Positions 22,815-34,748 of a stretch of DNA of 64,000 bases are shown here, piece after piece (positions within the stretch are counted from its first letter, which is position 1; the number at the start of each line of letters is the position of its first letter). Source of the stretch: Paramarasmius palmivorus. Its lineage: Eukaryota; Basidiomycota; Agaricomycetes; Agaricales; Marasmiaceae. The stretch is taken from contig JAYKXP010000024.1 in assembly GCA_037176845.1 (NCBI GenBank), positions 558,001 to 622,000 of the forward strand, written 5' to 3'. Under the pieces are notes generated by a model that saw nothing but the letters and a program-made list of their open reading frames with translations, was not told where the DNA came from and ran no database searches. The translations under genes and the position numbers were made by a program.

Positions 22815-24488
22815 TTACAAAAGGTTCCTCCATCCTGCATCTTTTGCCTTCTTCACAATACGCTTCACTTCTTGCGAACGTGCACGGGTTGTGACAAGCA
22901 GGCAGTCAGGCATATCGACGATAACGAGGTCATCGACACCAAGACAGGAAACAAGTCGACCTGAACCAGGAACAACAATGCCTCCGGCAACTTGGTCAGT
23001 GAGCACTGTTGAAAGATAATCTGAGTGTGCGGCATATGATAGAAACCTGTTAACATACCAAGTGAGCTATCTCCGAGTACTCGAGGTTGATTTGCTTCTG
23101 CGGGAAGAAGATCTGTCAAAGAAGAGAAATCTCCGACGTCGTCCCAACCTAAGAACAGTCAGCGCTGTCACGTACGCACGTTGGCAACGACATACCGAAT
23201 GTTGCGGGAACGACTGCAACACGTCCTTCAGCAGCAGCTGGTTCCGCGACAGCATTATCGATAGGAATTTTCTCCAGCTGAGGCCAAATCTCAGCTAGGA
23301 TAGCATCCCTTTGCGCTTCGTCGTCCCAGACTTTGCCTATCTTTGACAGCCCTTCCTCTAGCTCGGGTCGATACTCCTTCAGGAGCTGCAGGAGGAATGA
23401 CGCCTTGGTCACGAACATTCCAGCGTTCCAACGGTACCGACCGGTCGCAATGTAAGAAGCGGCTGTGCGAGCGTCAGGCTTCTCCTTGAAACTCTCCACA
23501 AGCCGAGCATTAGGAGCATCACTGATCCTTACTTTATCTCCCAGACGGATGTAGCCGAAACCTGTGGATGGGTGCGATGGGGCAATACCAATGGTGACGA
23601 GGTAATCGTTCCTCGCAACCTCTACGGCCTCTGCAACAGCGGAAAGGAACGCGTCGTCGCCAGAAATCATATGGTCTGCAGCAAAGGAACCAATTACAGC
23701 ATCTGGGTCACGCTCGGCAAGAATAGCTGCAGCCAGTCCAATAGCCGCCATTGAGTCTTTGGGACCTGGTTCGCAGAATATATTTTCAGGGAGAAGATCC
23801 GGAAGCTGTTCCCGGATCGTTTTAACGTGGCTGGGACCTGCGACAATGGTAGTTCGATGGGGTGATGAAAGAGGTATGAGACGATCCCATGTAGCTTGAA
23901 TGAGTGAACGACCCTTGAGTGTGAGGTCAAGCAAGAATTTGGGGTGATTTTCACGAGACAAAGGCCACAGACGCGTACCCGCCCCACCGGCAGGGATAAC
24001 AACGTAGAAACCGGGGATGTCACGATTGCTGTGGTGAGAGTAAGAAAAAAGTGCATTGTCTCCGAGAGGTGATGGATGGTGAGGTTGTGAAGTGATTATG
24101 GAGGGAACAGCAGCCGGAATAGATGGCGTAAGAAATGGCGACCTGGTCGCACGAAGCTGTGGGCTCGAGGGTGCTGCTGGACTAGAGAAACCTGGAGTAT
24201 TAGAGCGATGGTATCCATTTCCCTGTATTGAGCGGATAAGTCGAGGATAAAAGTTAGATGACTCTTTACTCACCTCTCTCAGCTGGCGTTCAAGACTAGC
24301 ATTGGCTTGCTTAAGCTCCGAGCATTCATGCCGCAGGTCAGCGATATCAGATTGCTTAAAGAAGAAGCGTCAGACACGTCTTCGCGGTTTTGACACGCCC
24401 AGCTTACAGATTGCTGTAACATTGACATGATAGACTGGAACATGGACTCGACAGAGACCTGTCCGGCTGAGTGGCTGGGAAGAGACAT
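22815..24488 (-). CDS. Mannose-1-phosphate guanylyltransferase-like protein, bacterial ManC type, with coiled-coil N terminus
   Basis: Predicted to make GDP-mannose from GTP and mannose-1-phosphate. The first two exons (24488 down) encode a coiled coil (DIADLRHECSELKQANASL), then a Ser/Pro linker. The nucleotidyltransferase domain starts at about residue 130: VVIPAGGAGTRLWPLSRENH..KFLLDLT, with GSFAADH, TGFGYI, FKEKP and WNAGMF in family order. After two introns it ends TFGWDDVGDFSSL..VVPGSGRLV..GVDDLVIVDMPDCLLV. The usual fungal enzyme (Psa1/Srb1) looks different; these motifs match bacterial, notably actinobacterial, GMP enzymes. The left-handed beta-helix of Psa1 is absent. The added coiled coil is not bacterial. 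Activity is likely but untested. Confidence 0.85.
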
Positions 24489-24912
24489 AGTTAAGGATAA
24501 GGATCGTGAAGAAGCGATGACAAGACAGGGCAGCGGCTAGGCGGGGTGGAGGGAATGCGCAAATTGATTCTGGTTATATTTACATCGCGACTTTATTACG
24601 GTAGCACTGCCTGCCAACGTGTCCTCAGTCTGCAATTCCTCCAGCTCCAAACATCCACGTAGCGGCAGGAAAAATAGTAATTACGTGCTCCATATTTTAC
24701 CGATACATACTTCCATAGTTTATACAGAGGCAATGTCAATCCCGCGTGTGAGCGTTGCTCGAATTACAATGCCACGGCCCACGGGCCTTCCAAGTTCCAC
24801 GACCAGCCTTGTCAGCGATGGATCGCATCTGCGCAGCGGGCATCCTAGCCCATAGAATCCAGACGGTCCCTGGAGAAGGTCCGACCTATGGCCAGGCTAA
24901 AGCGCTAATATT
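24489..24912. other. Intergenic stretch
   Basis: About 420 bp between the GMP-like gene (whose promoter must lie at the left end) and the 3' end of the next minus-strand gene. No supported coding sequence or repeat. Confidence 0.4.
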
Positions 24913-25897
24913 CTAATCCTCGTCACTACCAAATTCGATTGCCTGGTACTTCCGCGCTTTCTTGTTTGGGTTGGCTAAAGAAGCACCCTTCATTGGACGA
25001 GGGGCTGCCTTGCCCTTTTGTTCTAGTCGGACATACCATAACGTCAGCAAACGTTCATTGCAGAAAAGAGAACCTCGTACTTGGTCCAGGTTCTGGAGAC
25101 GATTCATTTTTAGGTTCTGGTTCAGGATCCTTCCGTTTGCTGTGCGAACTTGAAGCCTGGGCTTTGAGAATATCTGTTTTCGAAGACGTATTTACAACAC
25201 CTGTTTGGTATCAACCGTAAAGTTAACCTATGACCCTCCTGAAGCGGCTGAACTGACCTTTGTCTGGCTTAACAGGCATCGAAGGCGTAATTGTCGGGGG
25301 AGAAATCCTTGTGGCAGAGACGGTGCTGGTCCCATGCAACTGACATTTGCGTGATTGGGCTTGTAGAGCGATATCCAGAAGCAAATCCGTAGCAAAAGAC
25401 ACTGCATCTGCTGTCGTCATTTCAGCCAAAGGAATGTGCATTGGTTTCTTGGAATCTGGAGCTAGTGTAAGCTGAGATCCTCAGAATTACAGAGATTACA
25501 TTGAGGAGATAACACGCACCTTAATCGCCGTACCAGGCGAGGGACTCCAATTGCTCACATATATCTCGCCCTGGATAACACTTTCAGCCAGTTTTTGAGC
25601 AAACTTCTCCAACAGCGTGGTGGATGGTTTAGATCCCTAAAGTGATGCTGTGAAAATATTCCAACCATAAAAAGAATGTACACGTACGATAATAGACAGG
25701 ATATCTGCTTCATTCCAACTACCAGTCCACCATCGACCTTCACTAGTCAGACCGAGTCTAACCATCCACCGCTCTTCGTCAACACTGGAAATCAGAACAA
25801 AACGGTTCAAGCTTTGATAGATGACTTGAATGAGCTCGTCCAGACAGCTGAAATGAGATAACGTTGATGTCATTAGGTTCGTGGTGGTGGAGGACAA
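24913..25897 (-). CDS. Unknown protein, possibly of the XRCC4/PAXX superfamily
   Basis: Five or so exons give a protein of about 260 residues starting MSSTTTNLMTSTLSHFSCLD. The N-terminal half is a compact beta-rich domain: FVLISSVDEERWMVRLGL, EGRWWTGSW, then EADILSIIGSKPSTTLLEKF, GEIYVSNWSPSPGTAIKLTL and MHIPLAEMT, followed by a helix SFATDLLLDIALQAQSRK. This order of strands ending in one helix resembles the head of XRCC4, XLF and PAXX, the DNA end-joining scaffolds. The rest is disordered, Lys/Pro/Ser-rich, ending in a conserved-looking KKARKYQAIEFGSDED. The resemblance is my inference from pattern only. Coding status is firm; function is not. Confidence 0.7.
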
Positions 25898-26261
25898 GGA
25901 TACAGAGGCGCGCCTAAACGCGCGTGTCGGTCCTCGGCTCCAATCTCACATCAAGCGATCTTTGCTTCCCTTCCAGCTGCTTTAATTCGCACCACATTGC
26001 GAAGAAGCTAGCCCTGGATGGCATCCCATATATTGTATCTTTCACGTTTGTCCTAAAACTTTAAAAGGACATGAAGTGGGAAATAGAAGGGCGTGCCCTA
26101 ACTTTTCATCCCAGTTGGGCCGAACCTTCGACCATTTATATCGTGAGCATGTGCGTTCTTTTACGATACTTGAACGATACTCATAACTTTGTTTTATCGA
26201 TGACTGAAACACCTCTCTCTAGTGCGACGAGGACATACTTGCACCAAACACGCGCAGAGGC
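25898..26261. promoter_or_regulatory. Divergent intergenic region
   Basis: 364 bp between the starts of two divergent genes. A small frame (26071-26313, plus) overlaps the next gene's start in another frame and is not supported. Confidence 0.4.
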
Positions 26262-27820
26262 ATGGCCAACAAAGAACAGCTTGCCGAACCGAGCCAGAGC
26301 CATAGTGCTATAGATACTCCAAGCCTTCTCCCCGAAATCATCGAGAAAATCGTTGGACAACTTGGGGAAGATTACGATGAGGAGGATCTGGACGCCCTAT
26401 ACGCTCTTCGCAATTGTGCCGTCGTGTCGTCAGTTGTGCGACCATTCGCCCAGGCTCGGCTCTTCGCTGAAGCCTCCATTGGAAACGTGAAGCATTGTAA
26501 AATGTGGAATCGAAAGTTGAACGAGGCCCCTCATCTGGTCAAACACGTTCGCCAGCTATCGCTATGGGGAGGCCATTACGAAGAGGACATTGATGACGAA
26601 GAAATCGACCTCAGATTACAGCAGTTGAGGTTCTACAACGGTTTCTCGCTCGGTATGAACCGTCCAATCTCAAAGTTCCTTTCGAGCGATGCGTTTTCTG
26701 AACTCACAATCAAGCTCACTCATCTTCAGAAACTCTCCGTCCACAGATTCCACTTTAGGAACCAGAGGGAGCATGCATTCAGTGATAGGTTTCCTGACGT
26801 GGAACGATTGGGTCTTGATGTGGCACTCGGTTCGAAAGAGCAGCTCCAAGCGTTGGTTTTGCAGAAGAGACGTGTACACGAGCTCCACATCGTCCATGTC
26901 AAATACCGGAAATTGCTTCCTATATTCCCACCTGAAGTCGAGAGGTTTCACGAAGCAGGGCTCGAACTACAGGCGTGGAATCCTCAACTCCCTCCGATCA
27001 GACTCCATCGGTTGAGGGTGGACAACCTTGAGGAAGAGACGCATGTCCTGATGTGGCTCACCGGACCAGCCTTCGATCTCACGGGTTTACGAACTCTGGG
27101 ACTCATGTGGGGGACGAACGAAGCTGGTGTGGATAAGGTCGCTCTTACGGCTTTTCTAGGAGCAGTGTCTCCATACGTCACGGATCTCAACATTCTCTCG
27201 GATGGCAAATACAATGGGGATTCAGTATCCAGTGAGTCTGCCATTACCATGAATATAGGCTCAGGTTGAACATTCTTGATCACCTAGCTGCCCTCGTCGA
27301 ATCGCGCCTTCTAGACGGCTTCATCGCGTTAGAGTCACTGTACATCGCGGCCGTTCATACCCGCCACTCACAGTGGCCCCACTTGGCTTCCATTGCAAAG
27401 ATCATCCCTACCCTACACGCGTCACCTCTCAAGGTGATCATGATCGGCATGTTCATCGACTTCGACCTCTCAAAGAATGTGCAACACCTTCAGAGCCTTC
27501 AGGAGTGGCCCACCATCGATGATTCCTTGTCTCATACCGCCTTTCCTTCTCTGCGACGTGTTACTATTCTCTTGAAGATCCAAGTCATCACATTCTATGC
27601 CTCCCGAATCCACTCAAAGAGTTGTCCAACCAAAGAGGAGATCATAACCGCTATGCGGCAAGCGTTACCAAAACTGTTCCGTCGAGGGCTCTTGAATGTT
27701 GAAGTAACACTACTTAAACCAATGGTGAACCTCTCCGTAGTCCTATGCTTCATGGCTTACATATCTCATATAGACGACTGTCGATGTCGGTACGAATGTA
27801 TTCAGAAAGGAGATGGCTGA
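26262..27820 (+). CDS. F-box/LRR-like protein
   Basis: Two exons, 26262-27231 and 27288-27820; the 56-nt intron (gtgagtct...cacctag) keeps frame. The N terminus has SLLPEIIEKIVGQLGEDYDEEDLDALYALRNCAVVS-type sequence, an F-box-like helix pair (LPEI..I, then CAVVSSVVRPFAQ), followed by irregular leucine-rich units (HLQKLSVHRFHF, VERLGLDV, GLRTLGLMWGT). Agaricomycetes carry hundreds of such genes, thought to be adaptors of SCF ubiquitin ligases with fast-changing targets. The F-box is weak, so Skp1 binding is uncertain. The frame is clear; its place in a particular pathway is not. Confidence 0.75.
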
Positions 27821-28029
27821 AGAAGAATGGCTGGATTCCGGTTCTGAGTTGTAGTTCACACGTCTAAGCAGCACTCCATTCTGCATGTTTACAAGTACAG
27901 ATCCTGGATTATCGATACGGAAGTCTTACGCTACATATATGGATCGTGTCACTAGGTGTAAGAAAACAACATGACGCAAAAAAGATGCCAGCAACTCATA
28001 GATTACAAGGAGATTTGGGTAGTAAAGAT

Positions 28030-30384
28030 TCAAACGAGATGACTGCCAGTGAGATTCCTCCTGACAATAAGATCCTTGACTAGAAAGAAGAAACTAGTCA
28101 GCGAATTATCAAAAGAAGTTCAAGTTACTAACCATTTTCCAAAATCTGGAAAGTCGAGGCCACGTCCTAGAAGGAGATTAACTCAAGTCCTCGGCAGTCT
28201 CGTGTCAAGACTCACCGTAACAGAGGTAAAATGACAATAGAAGGTGCGAGGCACCGGAGAGAGTTGTTTATGAATAGTACCTGTATAATTGAAGGAGGTT
28301 AATCCGGTAAAGCTAATACAAACATGCAAATCACGAATCCATACGAACCAAACTTCTTTCGCATATCTATATATTAGAGAGAGGTTGATGAGAGTTTCAA
28401 TGTATTCGTTACCACGGGCACTTACAGTTAGATGTACTCTCGAATGTGTTTGGTCTGTCACCATATGATATGACCCATTTAGCAAACAGGATTCCAGACT
28501 CGAGTTTGGCCTGCCAAAAAGAGGATGAGGTGCAAGCAGACGAGGTTCGGAGCTTATGTACCTTGAGAATATCACCTGAAGTAAAGGTCACTCATTTGCT
28601 GAATAGTAAGGATCAAGACATAGCTCACATTTATTCAAGAAAAGGATCAGTTCGGTTTGGCCAAGAAGTTTGTGTTGAACTATATGTCGCCATAATAGAA
28701 TAGAGTCTTCCTGAAATTGAATATCAGCATCTATGGCTGACGGAAGAGATGAATATGAGAGCGCTCACTAATCTGTTCACCGTGTGGTCTTCTGCAAGAG
28801 ATTGGTCGAAACAGCTCAACGGTGCAAGGAAGATGATGGCGTTCATATCATCGAAGAACGGAACCCATGCGGCTATTAATCAAGAACCTGTCGGCGAGAT
28901 AGGCTAGAAACGACTTGTTGCCTCCTTACCTCGCTGTTGTGTAACCTTTAGAGACTAACTCGAGAAGTAGAGCTAGATCACACGTACCAAGCTCCTGGCA
29001 CCTCCTACGTCAAATACTCTCCAGTCGCGACTTAGCATATTGCCTGTAAAGACTCTTAGAGTCGTACTCCAGCGACAGACGGTTGCACTCGCCTGCTTTC
29101 AGATGGAAACGGTGCTCCGAAACACCTGCCTCAGGGTCAGCCGTGAGTGAACGTCAAGGAAAAGATATGACTTACCGATTGTTTTCAATCTTGCCTTTAA
29201 GATGTCCTCTAGTTGATTGACATGAGAACCAACGGTCTATAGTTCACATCACTGCCTAACTGACCATCTGTGGGTACGTATTTCAGCCCCGTGACTCGTT
29301 CAAGTGAGTCTAAGAAACTGAGAAAATAGGTTATTGGTGAGCCCACGCTTCCGAAGTAAGAAACTCACAAGCCAGGCATATCCTCCAAACGCAGTGAAAG
29401 AGCAGCCAGCAGTTTCCGTACGACAGGGTCGTTCCACAACTTGATCATATCTTGTGCACAATGGTGCAAAATCGTTCCGGGGTCGTCGGGATCGTCAAAG
29501 TCGATGTTCTGACTGTCGATGCTACTTCTTCCAGCTAAAAACTTGTTGAAAGCACCTTTCCATCCTGAAATTGAGTAAACAGCGCCTTCTCGTGGCTTGC
29601 CGTTGTTGGGAAGGTTGGTGACAGATGACAGGCGCGTGGACATGGCATCAGGAGGTGATGATGGAGATAATTTCCGCCATAAAGCTTCTTCGACTTGTAG
29701 GAGGGGTGACAACCTAATCTTGAGCTTCATGTGTTCCGCAGTTAGCGTTGGGAGCACTGGTGTTAAATGAGTAGGGCTATCCGAGCGGTTTGGACTAGAC
29801 GGACGGGGAGGTGACAAGGCAGAGAGATTGTTAGATTGGGCGAGGGCTTGTGCCATTGCTTCCAGTATGATGCGTATAGAGCGAGTAACGTTGAGCTGAA
29901 TTATGGCTCTCCATAGTGGTCGCTCGGCGCGAAAAGCTTTAGCTGAACTGATGAGTTGAAAATCTGGAGTGAGCAAATGGCATCAGTGATCTATCACTTG
30001 TACCATGATATGACTAGATTCGGCCTACTCTTGAGCGTTGTAGTCTTCCCTGAACGGTTTCCGGTCAACAAGAGGTTCTGCGTCGTCTAAATGTGTCGTA
30101 CCTGACTCGCTCTGGCCTGTGACCCGCCACATTTAGCTGGTGAACGACATTCAAGAATTGGACTACACACCTAATAGCAACACCTTCACCGGTGCCTGCT
30201 CTTTCTTGTCTGCCATTCGTTGCTGGTTTATCTCATTGTCAATAGCGTCAGACCTCTCTTTCGCCTCCTTCTCTCGTTGCAACCGCTCTTCTCGCTGTGC
30301 TGGAGTTTCATTTGGGGGAGGTGCCATCGCGCGTGTGAGAGGATCATCGTCGGACACGCTGCGACGAGCTTTTGGAACAGGCAT
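28030..30384 (-). CDS. Atypical heterotrimeric G-protein alpha subunit
   Basis: About 13 exons were joined. The N terminus is long and charged (MPVPKARRSVSDDD), with no MGxxxS myristoylation site. Then KVLLLGQSESGKTTTLK (P-loop; GKTT for the usual GKST), a helical domain with a Ser/Pro insert (ALSPPRPSSPNRSDSP) and a Gly/Asp-rich loop, and ILKARLKTIGV with the catalytic Arg and Mg-binding Thr. Switch II is FDVGGARS, with Ala at codon 28997-28999 instead of the catalytic Gln. G4 is FLNKCD and G5 is FYCHFTSVTD, then NVKDLIVRRNLTGSHLV. Intron 29044-29092 begins GC. Agaricomycetes have many such paralogues with altered switch II. GTP hydrolysis may be slow; receptor coupling is unproven. Confidence 0.9.
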
Positions 30385-33300
30385 GGGGGAAGAGGATAAG
30401 AAGGTAATGGGGAAATTCTACAATGAGTGATGGGCAAAAAGCATGCTGCGAATTTTGAAATGCCCACAGTGGCAAAGAAGCGGCATCGAAGCTTCTTCAT
30501 GACATGACATTCCAAATCGAGCCGTTGCTTTCTTTCTCCCGTTTACTCCGCTCACGCTAGTCTCAGCTTTTTGCTTCCATGGACCGTTTTTTCAAACAGC
30601 CTAAACACTCTTGCTCGGCTTTTATCCGCATACAACAGCACCAGATAAGGCCTCCTAGCTCTGAAAACTCCATCTATTTCATAGATCCTGCATTCAAATC
30701 AAGTCGGTTGATCGAGGATGTGCTAACAATCAAAAAGTTGATCCAGCGGTAGCGGATTCACACGCCGCCAAGTACAACCTTCAGCCTGGCCTCGATTCAC
30801 GATGCCAGTGTGGTTGACCACATGTAGCATTTCATTGGTATCGGCATGCTAGAAGATGAGTAGTTCCTTCATATCAAGCTTTGGGCTCGAACGACTTATC
30901 ACTGGATTGTATTGCCGCTCCAGTGCGGTAGCCTTGAGCGCTCACGCCAACCATTTATTTGCCGGCAAATAGCGTACACGGATCCTTCAATCGATCATCA
31001 CAACTTGGGCTTTCTTCCCTGCTCGCGACCCTTCGTGGCAGCTCCAGGCTTGTTGACACGTCGAATGGTCACCAAATCACAAGTAATCTGTTCGGATCTG
31101 CTCATACATATCCTCTATAGACGACAATTCTGAAGAAAGGATCGAGTCACCATCGAACATTTTGAACCCTGGTGGACACTGATATCCGCTTCAGCTCCCA
31201 GTACCTAAATCCCTAGGGCGACGAATAATTGTCCAGGTCAAGTCAACGTTCACGCTCCGAAAGGTGATAGCGTTCTCGGCTCTGAGAGCCTGTTGGGAGG
31301 ACAACGTCGTTCTCGCTAGGGTCCCACTTGCCCAAAGGACTTTGCATCCCCCCGAGGCTTCTTACCGCACCGGCCCCCCTCTTCCAAACTCGATATAGAC
31401 ACTGCGTCCCGAGGAGCACCACTTCGGACCGTAGCGAGTGACTCTGGATGCTCAATGTTGTGTACGCTTACTCGCTACATCTCACCGAAATTAGCGCAGG
31501 TAAACTGGAGTATCGTTGAAGAAGCAATGATTCATTCAGGCAAACTCCGGAGCACTGGAATTGTACCTATTCTAACCGTGACGTCGCATCCTACGGCTTC
31601 CCTTGTCGTGACGAGGAACCGGGGTGATGTGGGCTTGCTGTGGGAAGGCATGCATCGAGGAGGTGATTGTCATTTTACTTCACAAAGAAGTTTCATTAAT
31701 CAATGATCTTCCAGGACCACATCAGCATGTTCTCGCAAATACCAGAACAACTTCTTTTCTCGTCAAAAGGGTTATCGGGCTGGCTCGATTCGACTGACAG
31801 GAGCCCCAAGGCTCACTACTAGCACCGAATTCGAAATATCTATGTAGTGGCGTATGCTTACTACTACTCCCATGTCAGAGCCCAGTGACAAAGAAACTCC
31901 GACTAGACATCGGTCTCGTTCCAATCCTCGACTCGTCCCATGTCACCGGAGGTCCATATCCTTCTCCGGCCTTGCGATTTCTCAGTGAACTAGCGGACGC
32001 CACGGTTATTACTGTGCATTGTCGTAAAACATCCGAACTCTCCGAGTTATGCGATCGCTGTTCATGGGAAAGATGCACCCAGCAACGGTCTAGGACGGAA
32101 TATGAGCGCACAAGATCAATGACGGGTGCTTCTCGATTAGATTACAAGACGGACGCTTCATATGAGCCAGGCTGGGAAAATTTGCTAACCCGTCATGGTT
32201 CGTTTCGACAGGTTTACATTTGGGCGTTCAAACAAGAGGTCAGCGAACTGATTGCCCACATCAAGACGACTTCCTAATTCTTCGTCGTCAACAATACAAA
32301 TGAAAGCGCTTCCCTGAATGCGTAATCCAAACGCAGCATCTCGCCAGTGTCCGATAGATACACAGTGATCGTTGAATTGATCTCTACCACATCATAAGAC
32401 AGGCGCCTGTCTACGTACTTGACAAGTCAGAGGTTGTTGGGTTGTGGGGTGCCGTTCGGACGCGTGGGTGTAGCTACCGTATGGCGATATTAGGCTCCCC
32501 TCACTGACAAAAGGGATCTGCGCACGCGAAACTGTGATAGACCGTGATGATGGGCGCATATTAGTGCATACAATGAGAACATGGTTTCGGCAGGCACATA
32601 CACAATGTATGCATATCCTCGGGAAGCGGAGTTAAACCACAGACTCGAATCCCTCGTTTCAAACTTGAAACTGGATGGTGTTGCGACGGCGGCTCGTGGC
32701 TAGATGATCTGAGGCGATGTAGGAGGGCACATGAGAGTGCACGGAAAGGGCGGAAGGACGTGAGAGCGCTGAGGGCACGCTCGGGAGGTGTCCGAGTCGA
32801 TGACTAAAAGCTGAAGCGCTCTGGCAAAGAGTCAGTACGAGAATACACTGGCAGATTCTCCCTAGTCATACTTGATGCAGTACTCACCATATTCGGTACG
32901 TGTCGTACCATTTCCGAACCTGTTGTATAGCGCGGAGTGGGGAACGCGGAGACGATGGGCCAGCTCATTTGATGGGAGATGCGCTCTACTAAGTAATGTG
33001 AAACGTTTTTGCGCGATGCCACCTACCGCCCTAACAGTAAATCAACCGTCGTTGGCCTGGCCTATATTCAAAACTACGCCCAGTCTTCCCAGGCCTCAAG
33101 CCAAAATAGCACCACGGAGACGAATAACAGTGGCGCTATCCAACTCTTGTGGCGGGAAGATCTTGGTGTTATTTTGAGGGCATATAATCTATCAATTCAT
33201 CTTCCAGTTTGGCTAGCCATTGAGATTGGGTTGTATTGGCTTCGCCGAGCCCGTACGGCCGTAGACTTGGCTAGAAGTTGTTACGCAACACCCACCCTGC

Positions 33301-34016
33301 TGCGATCGACCCACCCACGGCTTGCTGATGTTTTTTCAAGACTATCATAGCCATTTCCAGGCTCTAGCCTTACCTGGTGCTTTCGTAAATGTGATTCCTT
33401 GAAAAGGACAGCTTGACGCTAAGGACTCGGTAGATGTTCAGCGCCGATACTGTATAGTAAGGTCCATATGGAACGGGAAGAATGAAATCCTCACCATTCG
33501 CCTGAGATTGAGTGAATAACAAGCGCTAAGCACTTGATGGTGGCCAGTGCTAGTCACAATGAAAACAACTCACATGCTTTTTTGCTTTCTCGACCCCTCC
33601 TTGTACGATTAATGGTTGACTCACTGACCTGAGTCCGAAGATGCACTCTCCGGGATAAACTAATACCATTGAAGACGGACGAACAGGATGACAGTTGATT
33701 CGACCACGAATTTCGGAACGTTAGGTCATGTACCTTGGTTGGGGGCTTAGATTCAGAAAATCCTTAACCATCACGGTGGTAAGAATGATGCCGCGTGCCG
33801 CCCGGCACGAGAAATGCCGGTTTTGATTGACTATGCAGTGTGGCCCAGGCCCACGCTGTATTCAAGCTGTATTTATGGCCAAGCGTGAGCCAAACGCCCA
33901 AGTTTGGCAGAGCCTGCTACCAAAGATGCATGGACATTGCCGTGATTTGATAGTGTAATTGTTACAAGCATATCTTACAGAGTTCAGAAGCTCGTCATAG
34001 TACAACAGAATGATAA
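30385..34016. other. Gene-poor island, 3.6 kb
   Basis: No gene I can support. The right edge abuts the LEA-like gene and the left edge holds the G-alpha promoter. Scattered open frames exist on both strands: 30912-31133, 31455-31706, 31885-32277 (130 codons), 32872-33177 and 33009-33350 on the plus strand, and 31243-31455 and 31875-32111 on the minus strand. I found no reverse transcriptase, transposase or other domain motifs, long terminal repeats or inverted ends by eye. It could be a decayed element or a long noncoding region. Confidence 0.45.
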
Positions 34017-34748
34017 TCATGTGCGCTTTTCGGCCTTGCTCTTCACCTCGTCGGCAGCCCCTGCAACCTTTGCTGCACCTTCTTTCTTTGCATCTTCTGC
34101 TTTGCTCTTTCCCCATCCAAGCCAACTGAACCAGCCAGATTTTGCCTCTTCCTTCTTCTGTGCAGCTCCGTTCTTTAAATCATCGGCTGAAGCCTTGGCA
34201 TCGTTGTATAATTTCTCCGTCGAATCTCTGGCATCGTTCAATTTGCCTTGTACTCCGGCCTTTGCATCCTCATACCTTGCCTGTGCAGAGTTAGCACCCT
34301 GGCGAATGCGATCCTCAGCATCCTTCAATTTCTGTTCCGCCGATCCCCTCACCTCCTCGTATTTCAGTTTACCCTGCTTATATGCATCTTCAGCACGGGC
34401 TTTGCCTGCCTCGGCTGCCTCTTTCGCTTTTTGGATAGCCTCCTCTTCATCTTTCTTCGCTTTTGCTTTGAGAGCAGCAGCCTCGTCTGGGTTCGAAGTG
34501 TAGTAATAGTAGCCTCCTCCAGCGGCAAGGGCTGCAAGAACGGCAAAGAGTGTACCGTTTCCTCCAGATTTCGGAGGTTCAGATGGAGGAGGAGGAGGAG
34601 GAGTACCGGCAGAATATGGGCGCTTTGGAGTCTAGTGAACATCAATAGTTGTTACTATCGAACCTGGTACTAGGAAACTAACCCTGATCGCTGCAACGAC
34701 TGCAGGAGTCGAAGATCTCGCAACACGGATTGCTTGGGAACGTAACAT
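34017..34748 (-). CDS. Mitochondrial membrane protein with LEA-like helical tail
   Basis: Two exons. The start at 34748 gives an Arg-rich presequence (MLRSQAIRVARSSTPAVVAA); an intron (gttagtttcc...cactag) joins to RTPKRPYSAG, then a poly-Pro stretch. A transmembrane helix follows (GTLFAVLAALAAGGGYYYY). The rest is a long charged helix rich in Ala, Lys and Glu (AEAGKARAEDAYKQGKLKYEE, then QKLKDAEDRIRQGANSAQAR), ending in Lys-rich sequence with a short hydrophobic patch GWFSWLGWG. This fits a mitochondrial inner-membrane protein with a late-embryogenesis-abundant-like domain, perhaps for stress protection. A role at cristae junctions is possible but I see no MICOS signature. Confidence 0.75.

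Noticed and set aside
23694..24056. 120-codon minus-strand frame
   Set aside because: Shadow frame of the GMP-like gene.
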